Origin: Diphasiastrum complanatum
Lineage: Eukaryota; Streptophyta; Lycopodiopsida; Lycopodiales; Lycopodiaceae
Length of the DNA: 64,000 nucleotides
Direction of reading: 5' to 3'
Assembly (NCBI GenBank): GCA_029204225.1
Contig: CM055095.1
Coordinates: 49,484,841-49,548,840 of the forward strand
This document shows positions 41,570-51,170 of the stretch, piece after piece. The notes under the pieces are model-generated. The model had not been told where the DNA came from. It worked only from the letters and a program-made list of their open reading frames with translations, and did not search any database. Position numbers and translations under genes: made by a program. Every line of letters starts with the position of its first letter. Position 1 is the first letter of the stretch.

Positions 41570-43831
41570 TCAAACCTCCTGCAAAATTCGTTGTGCTTGT
41601 GCAGTCTCTGGACTTCCACACTTAGAATACATAATAGTCAACGACTTGCTCACTGTAGCATCAGTCTCATACCCAGCTTTATGGATATGCTCATGAACTT
41701 CTTTTCCATATTGCAACGATCCAATCTGGGCACAAACATTCAGAACACAGACAAAGGTCCATGCATCCGGCTTCAAACCCTCCAACGTCATTTGTCTGTA
41801 AAGTCGAAATGCTTCCTCAAAATCCTCGTGTTTGGCATACCCTGCAATCATGGAAGTCCACGTGTGCTCATTTCTAGTAGGCATTTTATCGAACACCCGG
41901 CGCGAATCGGTTAAACTCCCACACTTGGAGTACATGTCGACGAGTGCGCTTCCAACTGTGACATGAGACTCCAACCCAGCTTCTAGAATTTCAGCATGAG
42001 TCCTTTTTCCCTTCTCTAGATTCCCCATACTGGCACAAGCATTCAGAACAAAGACAAATGTCAGGAATTCTGGCTTTATGCCATCCTTCTTCATTTCATC
42101 ATAGAGTCTTAAAGCCTCTTCACCAGCTGCATTTTTTGCATATGCAGCAATCACTGCAGTATACGCAACTACAGTTCGATGGGGCATTTTATCGAAGACT
42201 TCACGAGCAAGTGGTAATCTATGACACCTACAATACATATCCACAAGGGCAGTTGTTACAACGACATCAAACTCAAACCCACACTTGATTACATCAGCAT
42301 GAATCTGCCTTCCCTCTTCTAGCGCCTCCGTGATAGAGCAAGCATGCAGGACTGAGATTAAGGTCATTCCATGAGGTTTAAAGCCCTCCTGCCTCATTTG
42401 CATGTAGCATCTGATAGCTTGTCTGTGATTACGGTTCTTACAATGACCTGAAATCAATGCAGCAAAGGAGACCTCATTGCGACTGGGCATTTTGTCAAAT
42501 ATTTCTTGTGCCCTCCCTACATCTCCACACTTTGCATACATGTCCACCAGGGCGGTCCCCAGAAATACATTGAATGCAATCCCGCTTTCAATTATGTCAG
42601 CATGGATCTGCTTGCCTTGCTCAATGTCTGCAAGGCTTCCACAAGCTTTCAGAAGAAAAATAAAGGTAAAATCAGTTAGCCTCAAATCTGCCTTTTTCAT
42701 CTGTTGATAGAGTCTTAAAGCCTCACGGCCTTTCCCAGTCTTGACATATCCAGAAATAATAGCATTCCAGGAAACCACAGTCCTTTCTGGCATACTATCA
42801 AAAACGTGGAGTGCATTTTCCAAATCACCGCACTTGGCATACATATTGACAAGAGCACTACCAACTAAAACCTTACTTTCATAACCGCAATTCCTCGCAT
42901 CGGCGTGAATCTGCTTCCCAATCTGAATATCTCCATTGTTGCGACATGAATTGAGCATTAAAACAAATGCTTCTTCATTAAGCTGAAAACCTTCTACCTT
43001 CATGCTATGATAAATCTTCGCAGCATTTTCGTGGCTACCATACTTCGCACACCCTGAAATCAATGCGTTCCAGGAGACGGAGTTGCGAAGAGGCATACCA
43101 TCAAAGACTTGCTGTGCATCTCTCAGCATTCCAAGCTTGGAGTATGCGCTTACAAAGCTATTTCCTATGAACAAATTCGACAGATACCTGTGTTTCACGG
43201 CCATAGCATGAAGTTCTTTAGCCTCTGAAACTGCCTTATATTTGCAACAATCGAGCAAAAGCTGTTCATAGATCGAAATCACCCATTTATCAAGCTCAGA
43301 AACAGAATCCAAAAGCTCCAATGCTTCTTCAGTTTTCCTATTTTTAAACAGCCGCACAATTTCCCTGCATTTGTCCTTCTGAGTTGACCCTCTGCCACTA
43401 TTTGCTCCATCAAGGTGTTCAGATTTCTGTTCTGCGTTGCTGACTACCTCATCCGCTGAATCCCTCTGCACTTCTGGAGCGAGACGATTAGCGGATTCAT
43501 CTTCAAAAATGGATGCTCTCCAATCCAAAGCTGCAATTCCAAACTCCAACACAGGGGTCGAGGAATCGTCATTACTCAACCACAGCGACCCACCGCTACC
43601 CCAGCTGAGGCCAAACCCTATCCGTCTGGAAAGGGTTGGCCGCGAGAAGCAGAAGCAGGACATTGTTGAGCTAAAACATGTTTCAGAATGCTGTTGTTTT
43701 TGCTGCCGCTGAGGACGAGAGGAGCGACATGGTGATGCAGGGAGAATTGTATGGCAAGCAGGAGGCCTGGTGGGAGGAGAGCGTGTCGAAGGGGCTACAA
43801 ATGTGAGACTACCATCCCACTGCGGCACCAT
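41570..43831 (-). CDS. PLS-class pentatricopeptide repeat protein, 753 codons, no E/DYW domain
   Basis: A single uninterrupted exon. From about residue 160 the protein consists of about six P-L-S cycles. Each has the landmarks VGSALVNMYAKCGDLENALH and VFDSMPERTVVSWNAIISGY (P and S motifs), and LLKACGSLADIEQGKQIHAD (L motif). PPR proteins bind organellar RNA through residue pairs in each motif and act in editing, splicing or stability. The arginine- and serine-rich N-terminus (first 60-70 residues) fits an organelle transit peptide. A second start at residue 57 (MSCFCFSRPTLSRR, 43663) would give a more usual transit peptide, so the first ATG is uncertain. The protein ends at SKCGSPETAQAQRILQEV, soon after a P motif, without E, E+ or DYW domains. 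It may be a natural PLS-only protein or have lost its tail. Confidence 0.93.
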   Translation of the reverse strand: MVPQWDGSLTFVAPSTRSPPTRPPACHTILPASPCRSSRPQRQQKQQHSETCFSSTMSCFCFSRPTLSRRIGFGLSWGSGGSLWLSNDDSSTPVLEFGIAALDWRASIFEDESANRLAPEVQRDSADEVVSNAEQKSEHLDGANSGRGSTQKDKCREIVRLFKNRKTEEALELLDSVSELDKWVISIYEQLLLDCCKYKAVSEAKELHAMAVKHRYLSNLFIGNSFVSAYSKLGMLRDAQQVFDGMPLRNSVSWNALISGCAKYGSHENAAKIYHSMKVEGFQLNEEAFVLMLNSCRNNGDIQIGKQIHADARNCGYESKVLVGSALVNMYAKCGDLENALHVFDSMPERTVVSWNAIISGYVKTGKGREALRLYQQMKKADLRLTDFTFIFLLKACGSLADIEQGKQIHADIIESGIAFNVFLGTALVDMYAKCGDVGRAQEIFDKMPSRNEVSFAALISGHCKNRNHRQAIRCYMQMRQEGFKPHGMTLISVLHACSITEALEEGRQIHADVIKCGFEFDVVVTTALVDMYCRCHRLPLAREVFDKMPHRTVVAYTAVIAAYAKNAAGEEALRLYDEMKKDGIKPEFLTFVFVLNACASMGNLEKGKRTHAEILEAGLESHVTVGSALVDMYSKCGSLTDSRRVFDKMPTRNEHTWTSMIAGYAKHEDFEEAFRLYRQMTLEGLKPDAWTFVCVLNVCAQIGSLQYGKEVHEHIHKAGYETDATVSKSLTIMYSKCGSPETAQAQRILQEV

Positions 43832-43859
43832 CGCTCGATCGGGCTCTCTGTATGTCTCG

Positions 43860-43891
<32 letters not shown>

Positions 43892-43985
43892 ACCTCACCT
43901 CACCTCCCTCACACTCACTGCTCCGTCGCTCGACTGAGCTCTCTGTCTGTCTCGTGTCTCTCTCTCTCTCTCTCACCTCACCTCA
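43830..43985 (+). repeat. CT-rich tandem duplication in the PPR gene 5' flank
   Basis: A unit of about 95 bp (CGCTCGATCGGGCTCTCTGT, then a (CT)n run, then repeated CACCT) occurs twice, at about 43831 and 43927. On the gene's strand this is a GA-rich tract directly upstream of the start codon, probably in the 5' UTR. Confidence 0.85.
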
Positions 43986-43997
43986 CATTAGGTCAAA

Positions 43998-44014
43998 AAA
44001 TTAACCCTAACCCT
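43998..44014 (-). promoter_or_regulatory. Telomere-like box upstream of the PPR gene
   Basis: TTAACCCTAACCCTAAA holds two telomere-type repeats. Short AACCCTAA boxes are frequent in promoters of plant genes for organelle biogenesis and translation. It lies about 170 bp upstream of the first ATG. Confidence 0.5.
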
Positions 44015-44029
44015 AAACAGCACAACATT

Positions 44030-44290
44030 TCAAAAGAACATTACATCATCCAATTCTAAAATAGAATCAAATTGTATTGCAACATATGATTCTAAAACAC
44101 AATCTCACAACATTACATCAATCTACATTACATGTACACAATCAATTTGCATTACAACATCCGATTCCAAAACAGAATCTCACAACACTACCTCAATCTG
44201 CATTACATGTGATTCCAAAACAAAATCTTGCAACATCCGATTCCAAAACAACATTACATAGCATTCGCATTAACATTTCATAGCATTCCC
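44030..44290 (+). repeat. Degenerate minisatellite (GATTCCAAAACAGAATCTCA units)
   Basis: Four to five imperfect units of GATTCCAAAACAGAATCTCA followed by CAACATTACATCAATCTGCA repeat with a period of roughly 50-70 bases. No coding signal. Confidence 0.75.
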
Positions 44291-45910
44291 ATAACATTTG
44301 CATATCTCAAAATGCTTTAGATTCACACTCACTCAATCTAACATACCTGGACTATTGACAGGGTTTCACCTGATTGTGTGTGTTCTCTACACCATGGTGA
44401 TTGCAAAATTGTTGTTTTTTCTTGTGCATGTACCTTCTAAAACTCCAAGAAATTTTTTTTCTTGTGCCACTTGGTAGTATTTTTGAAACATGGCATGACA
44501 TGAGGAGTTTGCAAAATCATCTCACAAAATGTTTTTATGTAGTCTACCATAAGTCACTCCATTACGAGCCGATGACAATAATTTTACAAAGGAAAAATGC
44601 ACCAACTCTTTCAAAGCAACATCATTAAGACATTTAGTTGTAGCTTTTATAATTTCACTCACACAAATGATCATTTTTTAAACTTCAAATTTTCCAGAAT
44701 CTACATTAAGGGGGAGTGTTGGATTTCTATCTTCAATGAAATCAATTGTAGATACTCATATAAATTTCATGTTGTCTGCAGTTTTACACGCATTGTCGAA
44801 CAATTTACAAAAATACATGCATATTCGCACAATATCAAAGGTTTTTAAAATTTGAAGGATGGTCGAACAAAATTCGAAAGTTGTTCAAATAACTAAAAAT
44901 GACAATACAAGTACAAGATAAAAGATGGAACCTTACCCGCCCCCCGAAGTAAATTTTGGGTGCCACTTGGCAACTGCCATGTGGATAATGACGGATTCTG
45001 CCCAGGGTTGCGCTAGCAACTATAAATATATATCTAGTTTACAAAATTTTAAAGTTTTGATAGTTTCGAAGTTATGTCTTTATTCTATTCATTTTTTCTT
45101 CACTTTCTAAGTTGATTTTAATCAAAGTGCAATTGCTTTATTAGCCAACCCTAGATTTCATTTTAGGAGTAAGCACATTGAAATAAACGTCACTATGTCA
45201 ACAACAAGATTCTCAACAAGGAGGTAATAAGCTCAGAGTATTGTCGAATGTTGTGGTAGCCTAGTCGTTATAGATTTCCACAAAATCAGTGAATTAAGTA
45301 GTATAAAAGGTTTTATCGTTCCCCAAGAGAGATAGAAATCTCCTCTTTCAGATGATAAATGTACAAAGGTGACGGAGAGATGGAGATATAATATTCAACA
45401 CAGAATACTACAATGACATATCTAGTTATCCAAAGATATTGAGTAAATTGGCATCCAGAAACACCAAGATGAAACAATTTGGTCAAGATTTGAAGGTATA
45501 GAAGGGTATGTTATCTTCCAAGCTCTTCTGATAATAGTAAGCAACTTAATATGATAGCAACAAGAAAAAAGATCATTCACAACAGAATTTGTTTGGCTGT
45601 TGATTCCTTAACAAGCACAAGAAATTAGTTCTTTTCGTAGAAAGCAAATAGAGCATAACGTCAATTAAATTCTTTATCTAAACACATAGCTCATTCAGAG
45701 GTTCTGTTTAAAGTTATGCTTTAGGCTTCGGCTAATTCCTTGCACACATTAGTTAGAATTGTCGCTTCTAGATGTCGCCTGTAAAACAGTGTTAGAAAAT
45801 CTGGAATTCAGTATAGAGTGAAGTATGTGTCGCATACTAACTCAGAGTGTGTTCGCTTAATTGATAAGAAGTATGACTATAACAAATAGCAAAGGAAAGG
45901 AATGCACAAG
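44291..45910. other. Stretch without recognisable gene
   Basis: About 1.6 kb. AAGGGGGAG at 44708-44716 followed by TGTTGGATTTC looks like a polypurine tract and start of a plus-strand copia 3' LTR, but pol upstream of it is not recognisable. The rest, AT-rich, shows no gene on either strand. Confidence 0.4.
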
Positions 45911-46819
45911 TGTTGTAAAGTTGACTCGGGTGCACCCAACGTGCCTAGTAAGACTCTAAGGGGTGACACTCACTAATGTCCCAGAGCAAGTTAGAACGTC
46001 AAGGACTGAGCCTCTGATTTGTGGTGAGCCAGTCAAGTGGTCACAAGTCATGAGCTAGCTCTGGAGCTCGAGTCATGGCCTAGTCAGGAAGCAAGTTGAT
46101 TCTGCCGCCGGGACGGCTCCCGGGACCCATGTCCGGGAGCCAGACTGATTCTGCCAGGCTTAATCAGCAAAATAAAAACTAAGTCCTAAAATGTGTGCTT
46201 TACTAGAAAGCACTATGTTTCAAACCAGAGGGGGTGCGCCGAATCACAGCAGAACTATAGGGGGAGTCCGACAGACAGAAACTTGGGCAGCTCAACCAGC
46301 GCCAGAAATCCAGTCGCCAGGTCTCAGCTCCCTCTACCAGCACGAGCCAGGCACAATGCCCAACACGTGTTGGTGGCCCCGAGACCGGTCAGTCTATGTA
46401 TGAATGTAACCTCTTCCAAATCTAATAAAGTTGATCCTTGGGGATGATTACCATTTTGGTTTCGCCTCCGGGATTGGTCCAAGTGGAAGGACCCTTACTA
46501 CAACCTTTTTGCGTCACCGACGCCTAAGGGTCCTCGTCATCGATGTGTGGCTTGCCGATATGCCAATTGGTCAGTTTGGTGACACTATGCCTCGGGTTTC
46601 ATGTGTGGCTTGTCTTTGCCTTTGGTTACCTTTTGGGGACGGATTCTGAGTTGGCTTTCGGGTTGGTGGAGATTCCAGTTTTCTTAAGTCTGAATGGTTA
46701 AGCTTGTTACGTTTCTGAGTTGGCTTTTACGTAAGTTCATGATGAATGAATGTTAGACTTAAGCGCGTGTTGGGAAAACAGCTCAAGTCCCAGCGCCCCT
46801 TTGAGGCGCCGGCGCAACA
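45911..46819 (+). repeat. 5' LTR of the TR-GAG-like element
   Basis: It begins TGTTGTAAAG and ends GGCGCAACA. The first 205 bp match 50211-50415 at over 90%. A polyadenylation-like AATAAA lies near 46423. Confidence 0.9.
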
Positions 46820-46821
46820 TG

Positions 46822-46833
46822 TGGTATCAGAGC
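46822..46833 (+). promoter_or_regulatory. Primer binding site, initiator tRNA-Met type
   Basis: TGGTATCAGAGC lies two bases after the LTR end. Confidence 0.9.
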
Positions 46834-46898
46834 CGACTAGCCGTTATCACAGGGAGGACCACTTTTTTTGGGATTTGTCAGGACAGCCGTTGTGCAAG

Positions 46899-47284
46899 GT
46901 GCTGCCCACAGTGTAAGCACGAGTGCGTCCACGGTCGGGGTGGTCGGCAGAACGGGGGACTCGATGAGTCAATGTGCTGCCCTTGAGGTGTAAGCACAGT
47001 CAGTCCTCGCAATTTGGGCCTGACACCGTCTGCACGTAGGACAGATGAGGCAAAGTGCTGCTTAGGTAGGTGAAAGCACGGTCTGTGCCTTGTGGGGTGC
47101 GGGGTGACATATTCGAACTGTACGGGTTAACCATTGATACAGAGATGCTGCTCGAATTCAGGTGTAAAGCACGGATGGTTAGCTGCCAATGCGGGATAGC
47201 TGCCGATCGTTTAGCTATAAGGGCTATCGACCAAAAAGCGGTGGGGTGTGACTGAGGCAATGTGCTACTTAATGGTGAAAGCAC
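46899..47284 (+). repeat. Five-copy GTGCT...AGCAC hairpin array in the leader
   Basis: Copies at 46899-46920, 46974-46997, 47055-47079, 47145-47172 and 47262-47284 each have the form GTGCTGC, 8-15 variable bases, GTGTAAGCAC or GTGAAAGCAC. The ends pair (GTGCT with AGCAC). Several are preceded by GAGGCAA or a variant and followed by AGATGGTT or GGATGGTT. Spacing is 75, 81, 90 and 117 bases. In RNA they would form short stem-loops between primer site and gag. Confidence 0.85.
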
Positions 47285-47638
47285 AGATGGTTGGATGGAT
47301 ATTTCTCGTGGGCTAATTCTGTGATAGACTTGTGTGGGCGCAGCTAGGCAAATGTCCTACGTCCGGTCTCAAGGGGATTGTGGCTTGAGAGGGATCCTCT
47401 GTGTTTGCTTTGGTTGGTATGTTCTGTTTGTTGTGTGCTTGCTTGGACACAAATGACCTGGTTCCTACTTGGCTCTCAGGTGATGTGAGCGTGCTAAGTT
47501 TGAGGAGGGGATATTTTCATTGAAGCTGATTTAATAAAGAAGAAAAGAGAGTTGTGGGGCTCGGCCGACAGAAGGGAGAGTTTTCAAAAATAAAAAGGAT
47601 TGAGGCGATAATCTATTGGAAGTACACCTCTTACTATA

Positions 47639-49001
47639 ATGGAGGACCACCTTGATGAGTTACGAGCATTGACGGACGGAGAGGAGCAGGTTCAAGAATA
47701 CGACTCCCACATGCATCGAGATGGCACAAGGTCCAAGTCAAGAAAGAAAGAGCATATGCACTCCACAGTGGCGCCTCTCCAAGAAGAGATGGGTGGCCCT
47801 TCTGAACCTACACCAAGAGACGAACCCTTGCTAGAGGCGCAACAAGACCTCTTTGAAGTGAAGATGCGACAATAGTTATCAAGCGCAATGACGGCTATGC
47901 TTAGCGAGGTGAAGAAGGACAGACAAACAAAAAGGAAAGAATGGCAAACATCCCTGCGAGCCATAAACCTTACTCAATTCAACCTTGCTAGAGAAATGAG
48001 AGACGGGCTAATACAGCTCAAAGCCAGGTTTGAAAAGTTGGAGGCAACTAGAGGGAATGCAGTGGCGCCTCCTCCACAGATACCAAGAGAACCACGAGCG
48101 CAAAACACAGAAGGCCCAAAGAAGACTGCCAAAGTAAAAGCACCACCTACTTTCAAAGGAGAGCGTGACATTTGAATTGTGGAAGATTGGTTGTTTCACA
48201 TGGACCATTACTTCCGTCTCATGAACACTCTTGAGGAAGAAAGAACGGACTTGGCATTAGCATATTTTGAGGGCTACACTACAAATTGGTACCGGATGGC
48301 AGGAATGCATTTCCAGACATGGGACGCATTCAAAACCGCGTTACGAGAGGAGTTCATACCGAAGGATTCACACATGAGATTGAGGACAGAATTATCAGGG
48401 CTCAAGCAGAAATGGTCATTGCGAGAGTAAATTCAGACAGAGTGTATGGGTTATTGAAGATATGTCCGAGGCGGACAAAACTCATTACCTCTTGTCTAGA
48501 ATGCAGTCTTGGACCCGGCGTGCAATAGACAACTACATGTCCCATGATTTCAATTCAACTATTCGGGCGGCTGAAATGGTTTGTGATTATGAGAGCACAT
48601 TGGCACCAGCTGCTCCCTCAACCTCAACAAGAGTATTAAGTGGATCCAGACCGACTCTGAGCTTCTTTTCAAGGGGGGACTCAACTTCAAATGTCAACCA
48701 AGCCTCGAGTAGCGTGAACAAATTCCCAACAAAAATAGGGTTTCGCAACCAAGGCAACAATGGAGGGAACACGTTCCAGAGAAGAAACAATGTTGGACCT
48801 TCAGCTAGTCACAACAACAGCTCACCAATAGTGGGCAGTTCCATGCGCTGCTTCAACTGTCATCAACAAGGTCACTCTTGGAGGTCATGCCCCAAACCAT
48901 TGAACAAGCAAATCATGGCTGCCATTGAAGGATTTGATAGGATGGAGAGAGAGGCATTTGATCAAGAAGATGGTGAACATGATGACGAAGAGGACCCATA
49001 A
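47639..49001 (+). pseudogene. Gag of the TR-GAG-like element
   Basis: Four open pieces in close succession: a charged N-terminus (MEDHLDELRALTDGEEQVQE, 47639-47875), a lysine/arginine-rich helix ending KAPPTFKGERDI (47888-48175), the capsid start (VEDWLFHMDHYFRLMNTLEE, TNWYRMAGMHFQTWDAFKTA, 48179-48430) and the capsid end with zinc knuckle CFNCHQQGHSWRSC (48462-49001). The pieces are separated by one stop or a small shift each. Length and order match a complete gypsy gag. Confidence 0.8.
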
Positions 49002-49009
49002 ACGGATTT

Positions 49010-49553
49010 GACGGAGTCTGACCTGAGTGTCTTACAACAGATAGGGGCACTTGCGGCGTATCGTGAACAACTCATGGCGACTCCTGCGAGAGGATCAAAG
49101 TTATTATACCTGAAAGGTGGTATTCAAGGCATGATCATTTACTTCATGGTAGACCTGAGAGCGTCACATAACTACTTGTAAAAAAAACTGACAGGGGAAT
49201 TGGACATCCAATGTGAAGAAAATGTGACTCCTATTTGTGTGGAGACCGCGAAAGGTACAATGACCACTTGTAGATTGGCAACCAACTTACCAATCTCCCT
49301 AGGAACCTGAAAGAATTGACTAACGTTCACAATCTTGAAGATGCATGCCTTCGACGCTATTTTGGGATTAAGCTGGTTTAACGAACATGTGGTGGCCTTC
49401 TTGGCAAAAGGGGTTAACCTTGTGTTATTATATGATGGCAGGAGACCTTGTGTCATCAGAGTTGTGCCAGGGGACCAACTAGAAAAGAACGACACAAATG
49501 AACCTGAGCCAACCATCCCTCCCAATCTCATTCACCTCTTTAACGAAGGGTAG
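49010..49553 (+). pseudogene. Retropepsin-like region of the TR-GAG-like element
   Basis: The start QQIGALAAYREQL leads to LKGGIQGMIIYFMVDLRASH, where the active-site D-S/T-G is D-L-R. After stops near 49180 and 49310 the C-terminal block AFDAILGLSWFNEHV is intact. The frame ends at the first unit of the 150-bp duplication. It cannot be an active protease. Confidence 0.7.
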
Positions 49554-49832
49554 CCAACAGTGACAAACCAGCTGACACGGGACCAAATGGAGCCAACATT
49601 GCCTGTAGTTTCTACATCAAAGTTGAATTCAAGTGCCGATGAAGAGCTCAAGGAGCTCAACTTGTGTGACCAAGCGAAAGCTCACCTCTTTAACGAAGGA
49701 CATCCAGCAGTGACAAACCAGCTGATGCGAGGTCAAATGGAGCCAACATTGCCTGCAGCTTCTACATCAAAGGTGAATCTAAGTGCCGATGCAGAGCTCA
49801 AGGAGCTCAACCTGGGTGACCAAACGAAAAAT
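49533..49832 (+). repeat. 150-bp in-frame tandem duplication
   Basis: 49533-49682 and 49683-49832 are about 88-90% identical. Each unit is exactly 50 codons (HLFNEG, then TNQL, QMEPTLP, STSK, ELKELNL). The first unit has an in-frame stop right after HLFNEG. Confidence 0.95.
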
Positions 49833-50210
49833 CTAGAGTCCTAGGGGACTCATCCAGACGTGCGACGAAAACAACATATCTGAGCCTTAAGGGAGCCGTA
49901 AGTACCTTTTTCTTTCATGTTAATAAAGTAAGCCGCATTTCTCATCGAGGAGTGAGCTTCAGTCTAATGTCTAAGTGCAGCAGCTTTACACAGGTTTTAC
50001 GTAAGTGAACTAGATCCACACTTTTCTTGTGCTGGGTGCAAACACAATGTTTTTACTTCTCTTTACAGTTGGTCTCCTTTGGCCGGTGAATCAAGCCCGT
50101 GCCCTTGTATATGTAAATAAAGTCTGGCCGGTGAATTAAGCTCGTGCCATGAGTCTTAGGTTCTAGTTTGGCCCTAATGAGGACATCAACTTTCTCAAAC
50201 GAGGGGAGGA
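49833..50210. other. Non-coding tail of the TR-GAG-like element
   Basis: No frame of note. GGCCGGTGAATCAAGCCCGT occurs twice in near-identical form (50083 and 50129), each close to an AATAAAG-type word. The polypurine tract ends the region. Confidence 0.6.
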
Positions 50211-50415
50211 TGTTGTAAAGCTGACTCGGGTGCACCCAGCGTGCCCTGTAAGACTCTAAGGGGTGACACTCTCTAAGGTCCCAGAGCAAGTTAGAACGTC
50301 AAGGACTGAGCCTCTGACCTGTGGTGAGCCAGTCAAGTAGTCACAAGTCATGAGCTAGCTCTGGAGCTCGAGTCATGGCCTAGTCAGGAAGCAAGTTGAT
50401 TCTGCCATCGGGATG
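50211..50415 (+). repeat. Truncated 3' LTR of the TR-GAG-like element
   Basis: It matches 45911-46115 and begins after the polypurine tract. It stops at TTGATTCTGCCATCGGGA, where the sequence changes to gypsy protease. Confidence 0.9.
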
Positions 50416-50440
50416 CCAGTAGCTTGATGTACCCGATGAG

Positions 50441-50989
50441 ATGAGATGTCCGGAAAACGCTGAAGTGGTTCATGATGTTGACATGAGCTTACTTCATATA
50501 GGTGTTGCTAAAGGTAACAACATCACTTTACCTGTGCATTATGGATCTTATCCATCCGTGCAAGCCATTCTCAATAGTGGGTCTGGCGTGAATATTATCG
50601 CCCTGTCCTTAGCAAAGGCATGGGGAATATCCACATTGGAAAAGCCTAAGTTACGTATGGCTAACCAATGAATGATGACACCCGTCGGTCACATAGGTAG
50701 TTTACCGATCAAAATTGTCGGTTTGATTCTCGCTATAGAGTGTGTAGTCTTAGAATTTCCTAATGAATCGCACACCTATCAATTCCTTCTTGGAACACCT
50801 TGGATAGAAATGGCCAGAGTGATTCAAGATTGGAAGAAAAACAAAATAGTTTCTGGCAACAAAGATAGTAGAATCTCGGTTGATGCCACAAGAAAGATAA
50901 AACCTGCACGCATTGAAGACAATTGGTCTTCAACTACCTATGATGACCCCGATAGTATCGATTCGACCATAAATGGCCATTATGTGTAG
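50441..50989 (+). pseudogene. Tat/Athila-like retropepsin of the split element
   Basis: The frame reads HYGSYPSVQAILNSGSGVNI (active site N-S-G where D-S/T-G is needed), a stop at 50669, then LAIECVVLEFPNESHTYQFL and LGTPWIEMARVIQDWK. It is the same block order as the protease at 30003. The Asp-to-Asn change and the stop both inactivate it. Confidence 0.75.
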
Positions 50990-51170
50990 AGTACTGATAT
51001 CATTAACTGGGGTAATGCTTTAGCAACTATCTATTTGTCAATGCCACTCTTTGTGAACATGAGATTCAAGAAGATGCACCAATCGAAATCACTGTACACT
51101 CCACGAATATCAACACTCCCATCTTGCCTTTATACATGATAGATGAACTCCCTATTGAGTGGATACCTTA

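Larger units (their letters stand above)
45911..50415 (+). mobile_element. Gag-protease-only Ty3/gypsy element (TR-GAG-like)
   Basis: The order is LTR (45911-46819), primer site, an 800-bp leader, gag with zinc knuckle, a protease-like region, a non-coding tail, polypurine tract (CGAGGGGAGGA) and the first 205 bp of the 3' LTR (50211-50415). No RT, RNase H or integrase lies anywhere between the LTRs. Such TR-GAG elements are mobilised by enzymes from relatives. The 3' LTR is cut off where another gypsy element begins. Confidence 0.8.

Noticed and set aside
44708-44740. Plus-strand copia 3' LTR starting at 44717
   Set aside because: Polypurine tract and TGTTGG start fit, but there is no recognisable pol before it and no LTR end or second copy, so it is not listed as an element.
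46899-47284. CRISPR-like repeat array
   Set aside because: The repeats are imperfect, vary in length inside the unit and sit in a plant retrotransposon leader; there is no cas gene.
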